64,000 bases of DNA from the NCBI RefSeq assembly GCF_002078175.1, contig NZ_MWFK01000001.1:2604001-2668000 (forward strand), read 5' to 3'. Below the pieces are notes generated by a model. It did not search any database. It was given only the letters and a program-made list of their open reading frames with translations, and was not told where the DNA came from. This document shows positions 9,138 through 16,757 of this stretch, piece by piece. Both the position numbers and the translations under genes were made by a program. The stretch comes from Streptomyces sp. M41(2017). Lineage in GTDB: Bacteria; Actinomycetota; Actinomycetes; Streptomycetales; Streptomycetaceae. Each line of letters starts with the position of its first letter. Position 1 is the first letter of the stretch.

Positions 9138-9644
9138 ATGACCGAACTCACCACGCCACCCCGTCTCGTGGCGCCCACGCCCGCCGTGCGGGACTCCTAC
9201 CTCGCCGGTGAACGCGCCGACTGCGCGGCGGAGAACAGGAGCACCGACTCGCTCGACCTGGCTGCGGAGGACTTCGCGGCCTACGTGGAGGAGCGGCGCG
9301 GCACACGCACCCGCTGGGGCGTCCCCTCCACCGTCTTCTGGTACGTCTCCGGTACGCACTACCTCGGCAGCCTCGTCGTCCGGCACGAACTGACCCCGGA
9401 ACTGGCGGAGGTCGGCGGTCATGTCGGCTACCACGTCGTCACTCCCTGGCGGCGCCGGGGCCACGCCACCCGGATGCTCGCCGCGGGCCTCACCGAATGC
9501 CGCCGCCTCGGCCTGGACCGCGTCCTGCTGACCTGCGATTCGGACAACGAGGCCTCCCGCCGGGTGATCCGCGCCAACGGTGGCGTCCCCGACGGCCGGA
9601 TCCGCGGCGAGGACCGCTTCTGGATCGGTGTCGGGGACGCGTGA
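9138..9644 (+). CDS. GNAT-family N-acetyltransferase
   Basis: 168 residues with the GNAT fold order. The acetyl-CoA binding region VGYHVVTPWRRRGHATRMLA (near residues 95-115) matches the V-x-P-x-x-R-x-x-G-x-A motif A, followed by LLTCDSDNEASRRVIRANGG, the typical strand-helix with the NxxSxRxxxxxG pattern. The substrate is unknown. It stands alone between the kdp terminator and a convergent sortase gene. Confidence 0.85.
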   Translation: MTELTTPPRLVAPTPAVRDSYLAGERADCAAENRSTDSLDLAAEDFAAYVEERRGTRTRWGVPSTVFWYVSGTHYLGSLVVRHELTPELAEVGGHVGYHVVTPWRRRGHATRMLAAGLTECRRLGLDRVLLTCDSDNEASRRVIRANGGVPDGRIRGEDRFWIGVGDA

Positions 9645-9686
9645 ACGGGAGTCCCGGACGAGAGCCGGCGTCCGGTCGCCCGTCCG

Positions 9687-10352
9687 TCACACGAGGTGGG
9701 CGAAGACCACCAGGTTCTCGGTGTAGTCCTTGGCGGTGCGGTCGTAGTTCCCGGCGCAGGTGATCAGGCGGACCTGGGCGTCGGGGGTGTCGGCGTACAC
9801 CCGCTCGTCGGGGAAGTCGTCCTTCTCGAAGGTGTCCGAGCTGTCCACGACGAACGTCGCCGTGCGGCCGTCGGACCGCTTGACGCTGAACTTGTCGCCC
9901 TTCTTCAGGTCGCTCAGACCGGCGAACACGGCGGCGGAGGTCTTCGTGTCGACATGCCCGGCGATGATCGCCGCACCGCGCTCACCGGGCGAGACACCCT
10001 TGGCGTACCAGCCGACCAGGTTCACGTCGTCCGCCGGCGGCGGTTCGAGCCGGCCCGAGTCGTCGATGGTGAGCTCGGTGAACGGCGCGTCCACCTCGAT
10101 CTTCGGGATGAGCAGCCGCGTCGGCTCGGCACGGGGCAGGTACGTGCCGGACGGGTGGGCCGCCGAGGACGCGGAGGACGACGCGGCGGGGGCCGCCGCC
10201 GCGCGGGACGCACCGTTGGTGCCGCTCGCGTCGTCGTGACCGCGGAACATGCTCGTGGCCATGACGATCGCGATGCCCGCGCACCACACGATCCAGGTCA
10301 GGCGCCGCCGGGGATTGCGGGTCTCGGCGGGAAAGGACGACCGGGCTGCCAT
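9687..10352 (-). CDS. Class F-type sortase
   Basis: About 221 residues. A basic N-terminus is followed by a signal-anchor helix (LTWIVWCAGIAIVMATSM), an alanine/serine-rich linker and a sortase domain. The catalytic histidine is in IIAGHVDTK (near residue 131) and the cysteine in VRLITCAGNYD (near 198), the LITC pattern of actinobacterial class F enzymes. Sortases cleave a C-terminal sorting signal and attach proteins to peptidoglycan outside the membrane. The frame extends to 10406; ATG 10352 has GAGGTGG in front and starts just before the basic region. The likely substrate gene lies immediately upstream on the same strand, separated by a hairpin. Confidence 0.85.
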   Translation of the reverse strand: MAARSSFPAETRNPRRRLTWIVWCAGIAIVMATSMFRGHDDASGTNGASRAAAAPAASSSASSAAHPSGTYLPRAEPTRLLIPKIEVDAPFTELTIDDSGRLEPPPADDVNLVGWYAKGVSPGERGAAIIAGHVDTKTSAAVFAGLSDLKKGDKFSVKRSDGRTATFVVDSSDTFEKDDFPDERVYADTPDAQVRLITCAGNYDRTAKDYTENLVVFAHLV

Positions 10353-10552
10353 CGGGTACCACCTCATCGGGTCGGGCAGCGGAACGAACAAGGGGCAGTC
10401 AGGCACCCCCGGGCGTACGGCGAGCGCGGTGACTGCGGGAGAAGCGGTGGAGCGGACTCGGCGGGAGGAGCGGCGGGGGCGCGCCGCACCGGGCGCGCCC
10501 CGTGCGGCCCGGAGCCAGGCGTAGGCAGCAAGGGGGGCTGACGGGAAGCCGG

Positions 10553-10588
10553 CCGGGCCGCCACGGAGTACGTGGGGTGGCGGCCCGG
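10553..10588 (-). terminator. Hairpin between the surface-protein gene and the sortase gene
   Basis: A perfect 12-bp inverted repeat (10553-10564 with 10577-10588) with a 12-base loop, 22 bp after the end of the surface-protein gene. It suggests the sortase is transcribed separately or only by read-through. Confidence 0.55.
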
Positions 10589-10610
10589 GCCACTATGTCG
10601 TCAGGCATGG

Positions 10611-11324
10611 TCAGGCCACACCGCCCTCGGCGTTCCTACGGCGCACCACGTAGACGCCCGCGGCCGCGAGACCGAGGACCGCGACACCGCCGGCCGTGAC
10701 ACCCGGCGTGGCGAGCCCGCCGCCACCGGTGTGCATGCCGCCGTGCGGCTTCTCCTCCTCGCCCTTCTCCCACGAGCCCTTGTCGCCCTTGTCCTGCTCG
10801 GAGTCCCAGGACTTCTCCTGGTCGGAGCCCGAGGACTCCTTGTCCTTGTAGGTCTCCGGGTCGTACTTCTTGTCGCCCTTGGACGAGTCGTCGGTCTTGA
10901 CGGCCGTCAGCGCGCCGCCACCGGTGTGCATGCCGCCCTGGGGCTTCTCCTCCTCGTCCTTGCCCTTCTCCCACGAGCCCTTGTCGTGCTCCGAGTCCGA
11001 GGACTCCTTGTCGCCCTTGGACCAGTCGCCCGACTCCTTGTCCTTGTCGCCCTTGGACCAGTCGTCGCCGGTGACGGTCGTCAGCGCGCCGCCGCCGGTG
11101 TGCATGCCGCCATTCGGCTTCTCGTGCCACGAGCCCTTGTCGTGGTCGGCGTCCTTGTCGTGCTCCTTGCTGTAGGAAGAGGAGGAGTCGTCGTGCTCCT
11201 TGGTCGAGGAGGACGAGGAGTCGTGGTCCCAGTCGCCGGCCGTGACGGCGTAGGCGCCGGGGGCGGCGATCGCGAGAGCGGCGGTGGCCGTCGCGGCAGC
11301 GAGGAGCATGCGGGCAGATCGCAT
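10611..11324 (-). CDS. Exported, membrane- or wall-attached repeat protein, likely sortase substrate
   Basis: 237 residues. A Sec signal peptide (MRSARMLLAAATATAALAIA, then APGAYA) leads into a very hydrophilic Asp/Ser/Lys/Glu-rich body. The motif GGMHTGGG(A/G)L occurs three times, at intervals of about 60 residues, each preceded by KP(N/Q/H). The third copy lies directly before a hydrophobic helix (VTAGGVAVLGLAAAGVYVV) and an RRRN tail, exactly where a sortase signal would sit. No classical LPXTG or LAXTG is present. ATG 11324 has AAGGA eight bases upstream; the longer frame to 11600 has no support. The partner sortase lies downstream. Confidence 0.75.
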   Translation of the reverse strand: MRSARMLLAAATATAALAIAAPGAYAVTAGDWDHDSSSSSTKEHDDSSSSYSKEHDKDADHDKGSWHEKPNGGMHTGGGALTTVTGDDWSKGDKDKESGDWSKGDKESSDSEHDKGSWEKGKDEEEKPQGGMHTGGGALTAVKTDDSSKGDKKYDPETYKDKESSGSDQEKSWDSEQDKGDKGSWEKGEEEKPHGGMHTGGGGLATPGVTAGGVAVLGLAAAGVYVVRRRNAEGGVA

Positions 11325-11733
11325 TGTCGGAGTCCTTCCGTCAGGACCGGGCAGCTGACCTCTTGTCAGCACACGTGAACCCGGCCCGACGTGATCCACC
11401 GTCATTCCGATCCACCCGGCCCACCACTCGGGACGCACGCTCGGCCCACTCCCACGGCCGTCCCCGTCGGCCGTCCCGTTCACCCACCCGGGTACGGCCG
11501 CCCTTCTCTGACCTGCTCGTTCGACGCGGGCCCCCGGCGTGTCGCGGAGCCCGCGGGGCGCTCTGTGCTTGACCCGATCGGCGGCGACACGTCTGCTCAC
11601 CGTCCCGGGCGTGGCGCGGACCCGCCCCGTGGCCGATCGCGACGTCGGGATCGGCCACGGGGCGTCAGCTCCCCTCGTCCGGGGCGGACACGGGCGTCGG
11701 ATCGGGGCGCCCGGGGCGGGTGGGTACGGGCCG
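11325..11733. other. Intergenic region with a terminator
   Basis: About 409 bp with no convincing gene. It holds the upstream region of the surface-protein gene on its left and a terminator hairpin on its right. Open frames here lack family resemblance and ribosome sites. Confidence 0.6.
11623..11664 (-). terminator. Strong hairpin after lysA
   Basis: A perfect 16-bp inverted repeat (11623-11638 with 11649-11664) with a 10-base loop, about 70 bp beyond the lysA stop in the direction of transcription. Confidence 0.7.
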
Positions 11734-13104
11734 TCAGATCCCGACGTCCCGGCGGTTCATGTCCTCCGGTGACTCCCGGCGGACGAGGAGGCGCGCCACG
11801 CCGTCGGACACCGCGACCACGGGCGGACGGCCGACCAGGTTGTAGCCCGACGCCATGGAGAGGTGATACGCCCCGGCCGCCGGGACGGCGAGCAGATCAC
11901 CGGGGCGCACGTCCCCGGGAAGGGCCACCTCGTCGGCCAGGACGTCGCCCGCCTCGCAGTGCCGGCCCACGACGGTGACCAGGCGGGGCGGGGCGCCGGA
12001 GGCCCGGCCCACGAGCCGGGGCGCGTACCGGACGCCGTACAGCGCGGGCCGTGGGTTGTCGCTCATGCCGCCGTCGACGGCGACGAACGTGCGGCCGCTG
12101 GTGCGCTTCACCGAGAGGACCCGGTAGACGGCGACCCCGGCCGGCCCGACGATGGCCCGACCCGGCTCCAACGTGAGCCGGGGGACGGGCAGTCGGGCGT
12201 GGGCGCAGCCCTCCTCCAGTTCGGCGCGGACCCGGCCGGCCAGGGCCGGGACGTTCATGCTGTCCTCGCCGGGGCGGTAGGCGATGGCGTGGCCGCCGCC
12301 GATGTCCAGCTGGGGGAGGACAATGCCGTGTTCGTCCCGCACCCGGGCCATGAGCCCGACCAGCCGGCGTACGGCACCGACGTACGGCTTCACCGAACCG
12401 ATCTGCGAGCCGATGTGGCAGTGCAGGCCGACGAGTTCGAGATGGGGCTGGCCGAGGATCCGGGCGATGGCGTGCCGCGCCGATCCGTCCGTGATCGACA
12501 GGCCGAACTTCTGGTCCTCCGTGCCGGTGCGCACCTTGGTGTGCCCGCCGGCGGCGATGCCGGGCACCACCCGCACCATGACCTTCTGCCGGTCACCGTA
12601 CGGGGTGAGCGCGGCGAGGCGCGCGATCTCCGAGGTGCTGTCCACGACGATGCGTCCGACCCCGAGGCGGAGCGCGGTGCGCAGGTCCTCGGGGCTCTTG
12701 GCGTTGCCGTGCAGCACGATCCGTTCCGGCGGGAAGCCCGTGGTGACGGCGAGGGCGAGTTCCCCGGCGGAACAGACGTCGAGGCCGAGGCCCTCCTCCC
12801 GTACCCAGTGCGCCATCGCCCGGCACAGGAAGGCCTTCGCCGCGTACACGACGTCGGCGTCGGGGAACGCCGTGCGGTACGTGCGGCAGCGGGACCGGAC
12901 CTCCTGTTCGTCCAGGACGTAGACCGGGGTGCCGAAGCGGTCGGCGATCTCGGCGAGGGGGACACCGGCGAGGGAGAGGTCGCCGCCGGGGGCGGGACCG
13001 GTGGAGCGGGGCCAGACGGTGAGACCGTCGGCGTCCCGCGCGTCGGCCGGGACCTCCGGGGGGAGGGGGGACGCGACGATCGCGGGCAGTTCCTGGATGG
13101 ACAT
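11734..13104 (-). CDS. lysA: Diaminopimelate decarboxylase
   Basis: 456 residues; a PLP enzyme that converts meso-diaminopimelate to L-lysine and CO2. The PLP lysine is in VVYAAKAFLC (near residue 90). HCHIGSQIG, DIGGGHAIAY and LEPGRAIVG mark the alanine-racemase-like barrel, and GRHCEAGD carries the conserved cysteine region contributed across the dimer. The length is normal. ATG 13104 has TGAGGAGG in front, nine bases after the upstream SAV_915-type gene, so the two form an operon. Streptomycetes usually keep a lysA beside the threonine genes; this may be an extra copy, but that cannot be checked here. Confidence 0.92.
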   Translation of the reverse strand: MSIQELPAIVASPLPPEVPADARDADGLTVWPRSTGPAPGGDLSLAGVPLAEIADRFGTPVYVLDEQEVRSRCRTYRTAFPDADVVYAAKAFLCRAMAHWVREEGLGLDVCSAGELALAVTTGFPPERIVLHGNAKSPEDLRTALRLGVGRIVVDSTSEIARLAALTPYGDRQKVMVRVVPGIAAGGHTKVRTGTEDQKFGLSITDGSARHAIARILGQPHLELVGLHCHIGSQIGSVKPYVGAVRRLVGLMARVRDEHGIVLPQLDIGGGHAIAYRPGEDSMNVPALAGRVRAELEEGCAHARLPVPRLTLEPGRAIVGPAGVAVYRVLSVKRTSGRTFVAVDGGMSDNPRPALYGVRYAPRLVGRASGAPPRLVTVVGRHCEAGDVLADEVALPGDVRPGDLLAVPAAGAYHLSMASGYNLVGRPPVVAVSDGVARLLVRRESPEDMNRRDVGI

Positions 13105-13113
13105 GACGCCTCC

Positions 13114-13554
13114 TCAGCCGATCAGCAGGTTCGGACGGACGACGTCTGCCGCGGCGCCGGTCGTACGCGGGTCGGCCACGTGCCGGGGGTGCCACCGACG
13201 CCAGGAGTTGTCGCGCTCGCGGACGGTCGCGGCGGCGCGGTCGGCCGCTGGGGCGGAGAGCTGGGGGTCGACGGTGAGGGCGGTGACGCCCAGCGGCGCG
13301 GCGAGGGCGCGCAGCGCGGGTTCGGAGAGCCTGATCCAGGCCTGTCCGGCGCCGAGCGCGGCGGTGAGGCGCGCGGCCGAGGTGAACCCGACGGCCGTAC
13401 GGCCGCCGACGGGGGTGCGGAAGAGGCGGGCCGTGCAGCCCGTGGGCCCCGGCCGGACGGGGACGAAGAGAGGTCCGGAGGATCCCTGCCCGTGACGTCC
13501 GGCCGGGAAGGGTTCGGAGGGCTCGGGGTCCTCGGAGGGGTCGAGTGGAGACAT
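13114..13554 (-). CDS. SAV_915-family-like protein (SseB-like fold)
   Basis: 146 residues starting at ATG 13554 (GAGGAG seven bases upstream; the frame is open further but unsupported). After an acidic, proline-rich start it has LFVPVRPGPTGCTARLFRTP, then GGRTAVGFTSAARLTAALGA and AWIRLSEPALRALAAPLGV, the pattern of the SseB-like/SAV_915 proteins of Streptomyces. The molecular role is unknown. It is translated just ahead of lysA and preceded by the phased repeat at 13648-13695. Confidence 0.7.
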   Translation of the reverse strand: MSPLDPSEDPEPSEPFPAGRHGQGSSGPLFVPVRPGPTGCTARLFRTPVGGRTAVGFTSAARLTAALGAGQAWIRLSEPALRALAAPLGVTALTVDPQLSAPAADRAAATVRERDNSWRRWHPRHVADPRTTGAAADVVRPNLLIG

Positions 13555-13647
13555 GTCCTGCTCCTCGAAGAGGGGGGCGCCGCCCGGCCCGTTCGCCGGA
13601 CGCCCCGGTGACGCTATGCCCGTCCGGCGGGGGACCGGGCGACTCCC

Positions 13648-13695
13648 TGACGCATGCTTGACGGCTGACGCCGGGGTCGTTACGGGATGCTGACG
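13648..13695 (-). promoter_or_regulatory. Four-unit phased direct repeat upstream of the SAV_915-lysA operon
   Basis: On the minus strand the units are CGTCAGCATCC, CGTAACGACCC, then after 10 bp CGTCAAGCATG and CGTCAGGGAG. The start-to-start spacing is 11-21-11 bp, identical to the kdp element, and it points to the gene starting at 13554, about 94 bp away. Confidence 0.6.
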
Positions 13696-13884
13696 GGCGG
13701 CTGCGCGCACCGGGCGTTCCGGCTCCGGCTCCTGTCCGGTGAGTGGGTCGGGGCCGTGCCGGTACCTCTGCCCGTCGCCGTTGGATCAGACGTGGGTGAA
13801 CAGGTGGGACCTGCTCGATCCGGGCGTGAGCGACGGGCATGTGATGTACCGGCACGGCCCCTTCCGCCGGATGCCGGGTGCGGG

Positions 13885-13940
13885 AAATTCAGCCCCTCCG
13901 GCGATTGAGGAGCGGGGTCTGGGGCGGAGCCCCAGGGATG
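13885..13940. repeat. Dispersed intergenic repeat
   Basis: AAATTCAGCCCCTCCGGCGA, then TTGAGGAGCGGGGTCTGGGG, then a CGGAGCCCCAG hairpin arm. This wording (CAGCCC-TCCGGCG-TTGAGGA followed by a GGGGTC/GGGGC stem) is recalled from intergenic regions across many Streptomyces genomes. Only one copy is in this window, so the dispersed nature rests on memory. Confidence 0.5.
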
Positions 13941-14043
13941 GGTCGGGTAGGGGCGGAGGGGGCGAAAAGGCCGTCCGGCCCCCGGGGTCAGATGGTCCGG
14001 CGTCCGGGTGGGGGCGGTCGGTGGTCCGCGGGGCGAGGGGCGT

Positions 14044-14634
14044 TCAGCGGCTGTCGGCCGTCAGTTCCCGTGCGTCGAGGGGCAGGTGGAGGCCGATCCT
14101 CCGCTGGACCGCCGCGAGATCGCTCACCAGGGGAGAGGGCGGCACGGCGAGGACGGGGCAGTCGGCGTGGGCGACGCAGTACCGGGCGACGGAGGGGAGC
14201 AGCGCGCGGCGCAGGGGGCCGCGGCCCCCGGTCCCGACCACCAGGAGATCGTCCTCACCGGCGGCGCTCTCCACGAGCGCGGGCCCGGTCGAGCCCTGGA
14301 CGACCACGGCCTCGAACGGCACCTCGGGCCCGTCGGGTCCGAAGGCCGAGCCGAGCGCGTCGAGGAGCCGCCGGCCGGCGTCCTGACGGAGGTCCTCCAG
14401 CGGCAGGGGGCAGACGGCACGCCGGTACGCGTAGGTGCCGCCGGGCGGCTCCCAGGCGAGCACGGCCAGCAGATCGGCGCCGCTGCGGCGGGCCTCGTAC
14501 GCGGCCCGGTGCAGCGCGGCCAGGCTCCCCGGCGATCCGCTCACCCCGACGACGACGCGTCGCCGCCCGGCATAGGGGCGACCGTCGTCGCCCGCACCGC
14601 TCGCCCCGCCCACACCCGCACCCGTGACGCGCAC
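14044..14634 (-). CDS. Universal stress protein (UspA family)
   Basis: 196 residues with one Usp domain. It opens with VVVGVSGSPGSLAALHRAAY (near residue 28), and the ATP-binding motif GTGGRGPLRRALLPSVARYC (near 138) has the G-2x-G-9x-G(S/T)-like layout, followed by CPVLAVP. Usp proteins respond to stress and often bind ATP; in Bacteria some act on K+ transporters or metabolic enzymes. GTG 14634 has GAGGAG in front. It is divergent from an SDR gene, with the phased repeat facing it. Confidence 0.85.
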   Translation of the reverse strand: MRVTGAGVGGASGAGDDGRPYAGRRRVVVGVSGSPGSLAALHRAAYEARRSGADLLAVLAWEPPGGTYAYRRAVCPLPLEDLRQDAGRRLLDALGSAFGPDGPEVPFEAVVVQGSTGPALVESAAGEDDLLVVGTGGRGPLRRALLPSVARYCVAHADCPVLAVPPSPLVSDLAAVQRRIGLHLPLDARELTADSR

Positions 14635-14752
14635 CGTGCTCCTCCCCGTCCCTCTCCGGCGACCGTCCGCCGTACGAACGCCCAGGTATCCGTTGCCCAG
14701 GATTCGGCCGGTCTCCCATGGAAGGCGCCGGCGGGACGGGTGTCCGGCGTGT

Positions 14753-14800
14753 TGACGCCTCCCTGACCCGGCGGACGGCCGCCCTGACGCGCCTCTGACG
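14753..14800 (-). promoter_or_regulatory. Four-unit phased direct repeat upstream of the universal stress gene
   Basis: On the minus strand the units are CGTCAGAGGCG, CGTCAGGGCGG, then after 10 bp GGTCAGGGAGG and CGTCAAC. Spacing is 11-21-11 bp. The last two units are nearly identical to the last two of the kdp element. The nearest unit is about 119 bp from GTG 14634. Confidence 0.65.
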
Positions 14801-14880
14801 CCGGCCCGACCGTCGTCCCTCCCACGGCTGGCACACTGGCCGGCTGAACGGCGGGAAGCGGCGGGAAGCGGGGACGGGCG

Positions 14881-15627
14881 ATGGCGAGCGTGCGGGACGG
14901 GAACAGGATCACCGTGGTGACGGGCGGCAGCCGGGGGATCGGCGCCGCCGTGTGCCGGCGGCTGGCCGAGGACGGGCACGACGTCGTCATCGGCTACCGG
15001 TCCGACGCCGCGGCGGCCGAGACGGTCGCCGAGGAGGTCCGTGCCGCGGGCCGCCGGTGTCTGACCGTGGCGGTCGACACGGCCGACGCCGGCGCGGTCG
15101 ACCGTCTCTTCGACGCGGCGGCGGCCGAACTCGGTCAGGTCACCGGGCTGGTGAACAACGCCGGGATCAGCGGCCCCAACGGCCGCCTCGCCGACGCCGA
15201 CCCGGCCGGCATGCGGCAGGCGCTGGAGGTCAACGTCCTCGGCTATCTGCTGTGCGCGCGCCGCGCGGTACGGGAGATGACCGCGGCGGGCGGGGGAGCG
15301 ATCGTCAACATCTCCTCCGCCGCGGCGACGCTGGGCAGCCCGGGCCAGTACGTCCACTACGCCGCCGCGAAGGCAGCCGTGGACGCGCTGACCATCGGTC
15401 TGTCCAAGGAGGTCGCGGCCGACGGCATCCGGGTGAACTGCGTCGCCCCCGGCACGGTCTGGACCGACTTCCACGAGGACCCCGAACGTCCGGCCCGCGT
15501 CGCCGCGGCCGTCCCCCTGGGCCGGGCGGGCCGCCCGGACGAGATCTCCGGCGCGGTGTCCTGGCTCCTGTCCCCGGACGCCTCGTACGCGACGGGCGCG
15601 GTGCTGAGGGTGGCGGGCGGGCTGTAG
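14881..15627 (+). CDS. SDR-family oxidoreductase (3-oxoacyl-ACP reductase type)
   Basis: 248 residues of a classical short-chain dehydrogenase. It has the NAD(P)-binding TGGSRGIG (near residue 15), LVNNAGISG (near 90), catalytic Ser in NISSAAATLG, YxxxK in YAAAKAAVDAL (near 160), and the C-terminal SYATGAVLRVAGGL. The substrate cannot be told; FabG-like sequence does not prove a fatty-acid role. It is divergent from the universal stress gene and may share its control region. Confidence 0.88.
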   Translation: MASVRDGNRITVVTGGSRGIGAAVCRRLAEDGHDVVIGYRSDAAAAETVAEEVRAAGRRCLTVAVDTADAGAVDRLFDAAAAELGQVTGLVNNAGISGPNGRLADADPAGMRQALEVNVLGYLLCARRAVREMTAAGGGAIVNISSAAATLGSPGQYVHYAAAKAAVDALTIGLSKEVAADGIRVNCVAPGTVWTDFHEDPERPARVAAAVPLGRAGRPDEISGAVSWLLSPDASYATGAVLRVAGGL

Positions 15628-15673
15628 AAGAGTCCGTCGTGGCTCACTCGGCCACGGCCCCGGGCATGCGAAA

Positions 15674-15695
15674 GGCGGGGTTCGGAAACCCCGCC
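15674..15695. terminator. Convergent terminator
   Basis: GGCGGGGTT (15674-15682) pairs with AACCCCGCC (15687-15695) around a 4-base loop, between the SDR gene and the leftward hypothetical gene. Confidence 0.7.
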
Positions 15696-15740
15696 CGTAC
15701 ATCGGTAGGTCTCAGGTCGGATCGGATCGGGTCGATCGGG

Positions 15741-16172
15741 TCAGGGCCACACCAGGCAGTAGGGCTGGTGGCCCGCCTCGTGGAGGCGGTGGGAGAAGTC
15801 CTGCCACTCGTGCAGGAGCTGGTACACGTTGAACGCGTCGCGGGGGCCGCCGCGGTCCGGGACCGTGGACCAGATGAAGGCGGCCGCGCCGACCGCCTCC
15901 TCGCCGATGCCGCGAAGCGGGTCGACGACCGTCATGGGGAGCTTGACCACGGCGTAGTCGGGGTGGAGGACGACCAGTTCCAGCGGGGGGACCTTGTGCA
16001 GGGGGACACCCTCTATGCCGGTGAGGACCATCGCGGCCATCGTCTCCGGCTTGATCTTGGTGAACATGCCGTTCATCCCGAGCTCGTCGCCGCCGAGCTC
16101 CTCGGGGCGCATCGAGATCGGGACCCGGGCCGCCGTCGCGCCGTCCGGAGCGCCGAAGTATTTGTACGTCAC
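15741..16172 (-). CDS. Conserved hypothetical protein
   Basis: 143 residues beginning MTYKYFGAPDGATAARVPIS and ending GHQPYCLVWP. It is soluble and acidic-neutral with no signal or membrane helix. Strong third-position G/C bias supports coding. No domain was recognised. GTG 16172 is chosen because it overlaps the stop of a small upstream frame (GTGA); GTG 16178 would add two residues. It lies just before hemL, on the opposite strand. Confidence 0.65.
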   Translation of the reverse strand: MTYKYFGAPDGATAARVPISMRPEELGGDELGMNGMFTKIKPETMAAMVLTGIEGVPLHKVPPLELVVLHPDYAVVKLPMTVVDPLRGIGEEAVGAAAFIWSTVPDRGGPRDAFNVYQLLHEWQDFSHRLHEAGHQPYCLVWP

Positions 16173-16381
16173 CCCCACCCGGCCACCATTCCCGCTTCCC
16201 GCCCGCAGCCGCTCCACCGAGCCGTCACCGCGCTCGGGATCGCCCTGCGGTCCCTGTGCCTGTCCTGCCCGTGTGCCGGCCGCTTCCTCCGCCTCGCGTC
16301 GGTGCCTTCCCCGCCGGGCACGCCGAGGACCGAGGTCATCGGTCCCCTCGCCCAGTCCGCCACCGCGATGCATATCTCCAC
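16169..16381 (-). CDS. Possible small gene coupled to the downstream hypothetical
   Basis: 70 codons reading MEICIAVADWARGPMTSVLG at the start and ending GMVAGWG. Third positions are about nine-tenths G/C, as in true genes of this genome, and its TGA overlaps the GTG of the next gene. Against it: no clear ribosome site at GTG 16381 and no recognised family. ATG 16339 is an alternative start. Confidence 0.35.
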   Translation of the reverse strand: MEICIAVADWARGPMTSVLGVPGGEGTDARRRKRPAHGQDRHRDRRAIPSAVTARWSGCGREAGMVAGWG

Positions 16382-16757
16382 CCGACTGCTTTTCTAAGGC
16401 GCGCGACCCCCGCCACGCAACCCGATCATCGTGACAGTGACCTCCCCCACGGCCGCACGCCGAAACGTACGCTGAAACACCTGTCCGCGGGATCTTCGCG
16501 GCCCCTGAACACCATGGTTCATGTGAGCTGTCCGTCCGTAGCCCCAGTTTCGCAGATGGCCGGGCGAAGGAGGCCGGTTGTCGTACCGGGCTCCTCTCCG
16601 TCCCTCCGCGATGGCCGGGATCATTCCTCTCTGGAGCCGTACGTCGGGCCGCTCCCGTCCGTTCACGGTTCCCGGTTCTTCCCCTCCCGGGTCCCCGGAG
16701 TCCCTGGCCTACCCTGAGGTAGTCACTAGCCCCCCGGAGTCGGAGACGTCGCAGGTC
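16173..16757. other. Region between the leftward hypothetical gene and hemL
   Basis: 585 bp. The left third holds the possible small gene. The rest carries divergent control sequences, including a likely hemL promoter at 16710-16715. A 90-codon leftward frame at 16394-16666 is not supported. Confidence 0.5.
16710..16715 (+). promoter_or_regulatory. Likely -10 element of the hemL operon
   Basis: TACCCT fits the actinobacterial TANNNT form and would place the transcription start about 35 bp before ATG 16758. No good -35 was identified. Confidence 0.35.

Larger units (their letters stand above)
13555..14043. other. Intergenic region with an operator and a dispersed repeat
   Basis: About 489 bp. 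It holds the phased operator for the leftward SAV_915-lysA operon and a Streptomyces-type dispersed repeat. Both neighbours run leftward; no gene was found, and frames such as 13687-13908 look like chance. Confidence 0.6.

Noticed and set aside
10611..11324. LPXTG or LAXTG sorting signal in the surface protein
   Set aside because: No such pentapeptide is present; the nearest word, LATPG, has the wrong order. Only the HTGGG motif precedes the helix.
13687..13908. 73-codon plus-strand frame over the dispersed repeat
   Set aside because: It overlaps the operator and the repeat and has no coding signature.
16394..16666. 90-codon leftward frame upstream of the possible small gene
   Set aside because: Third-position bias is poor, composition is Arg-rich, and no ribosome site or family was found.
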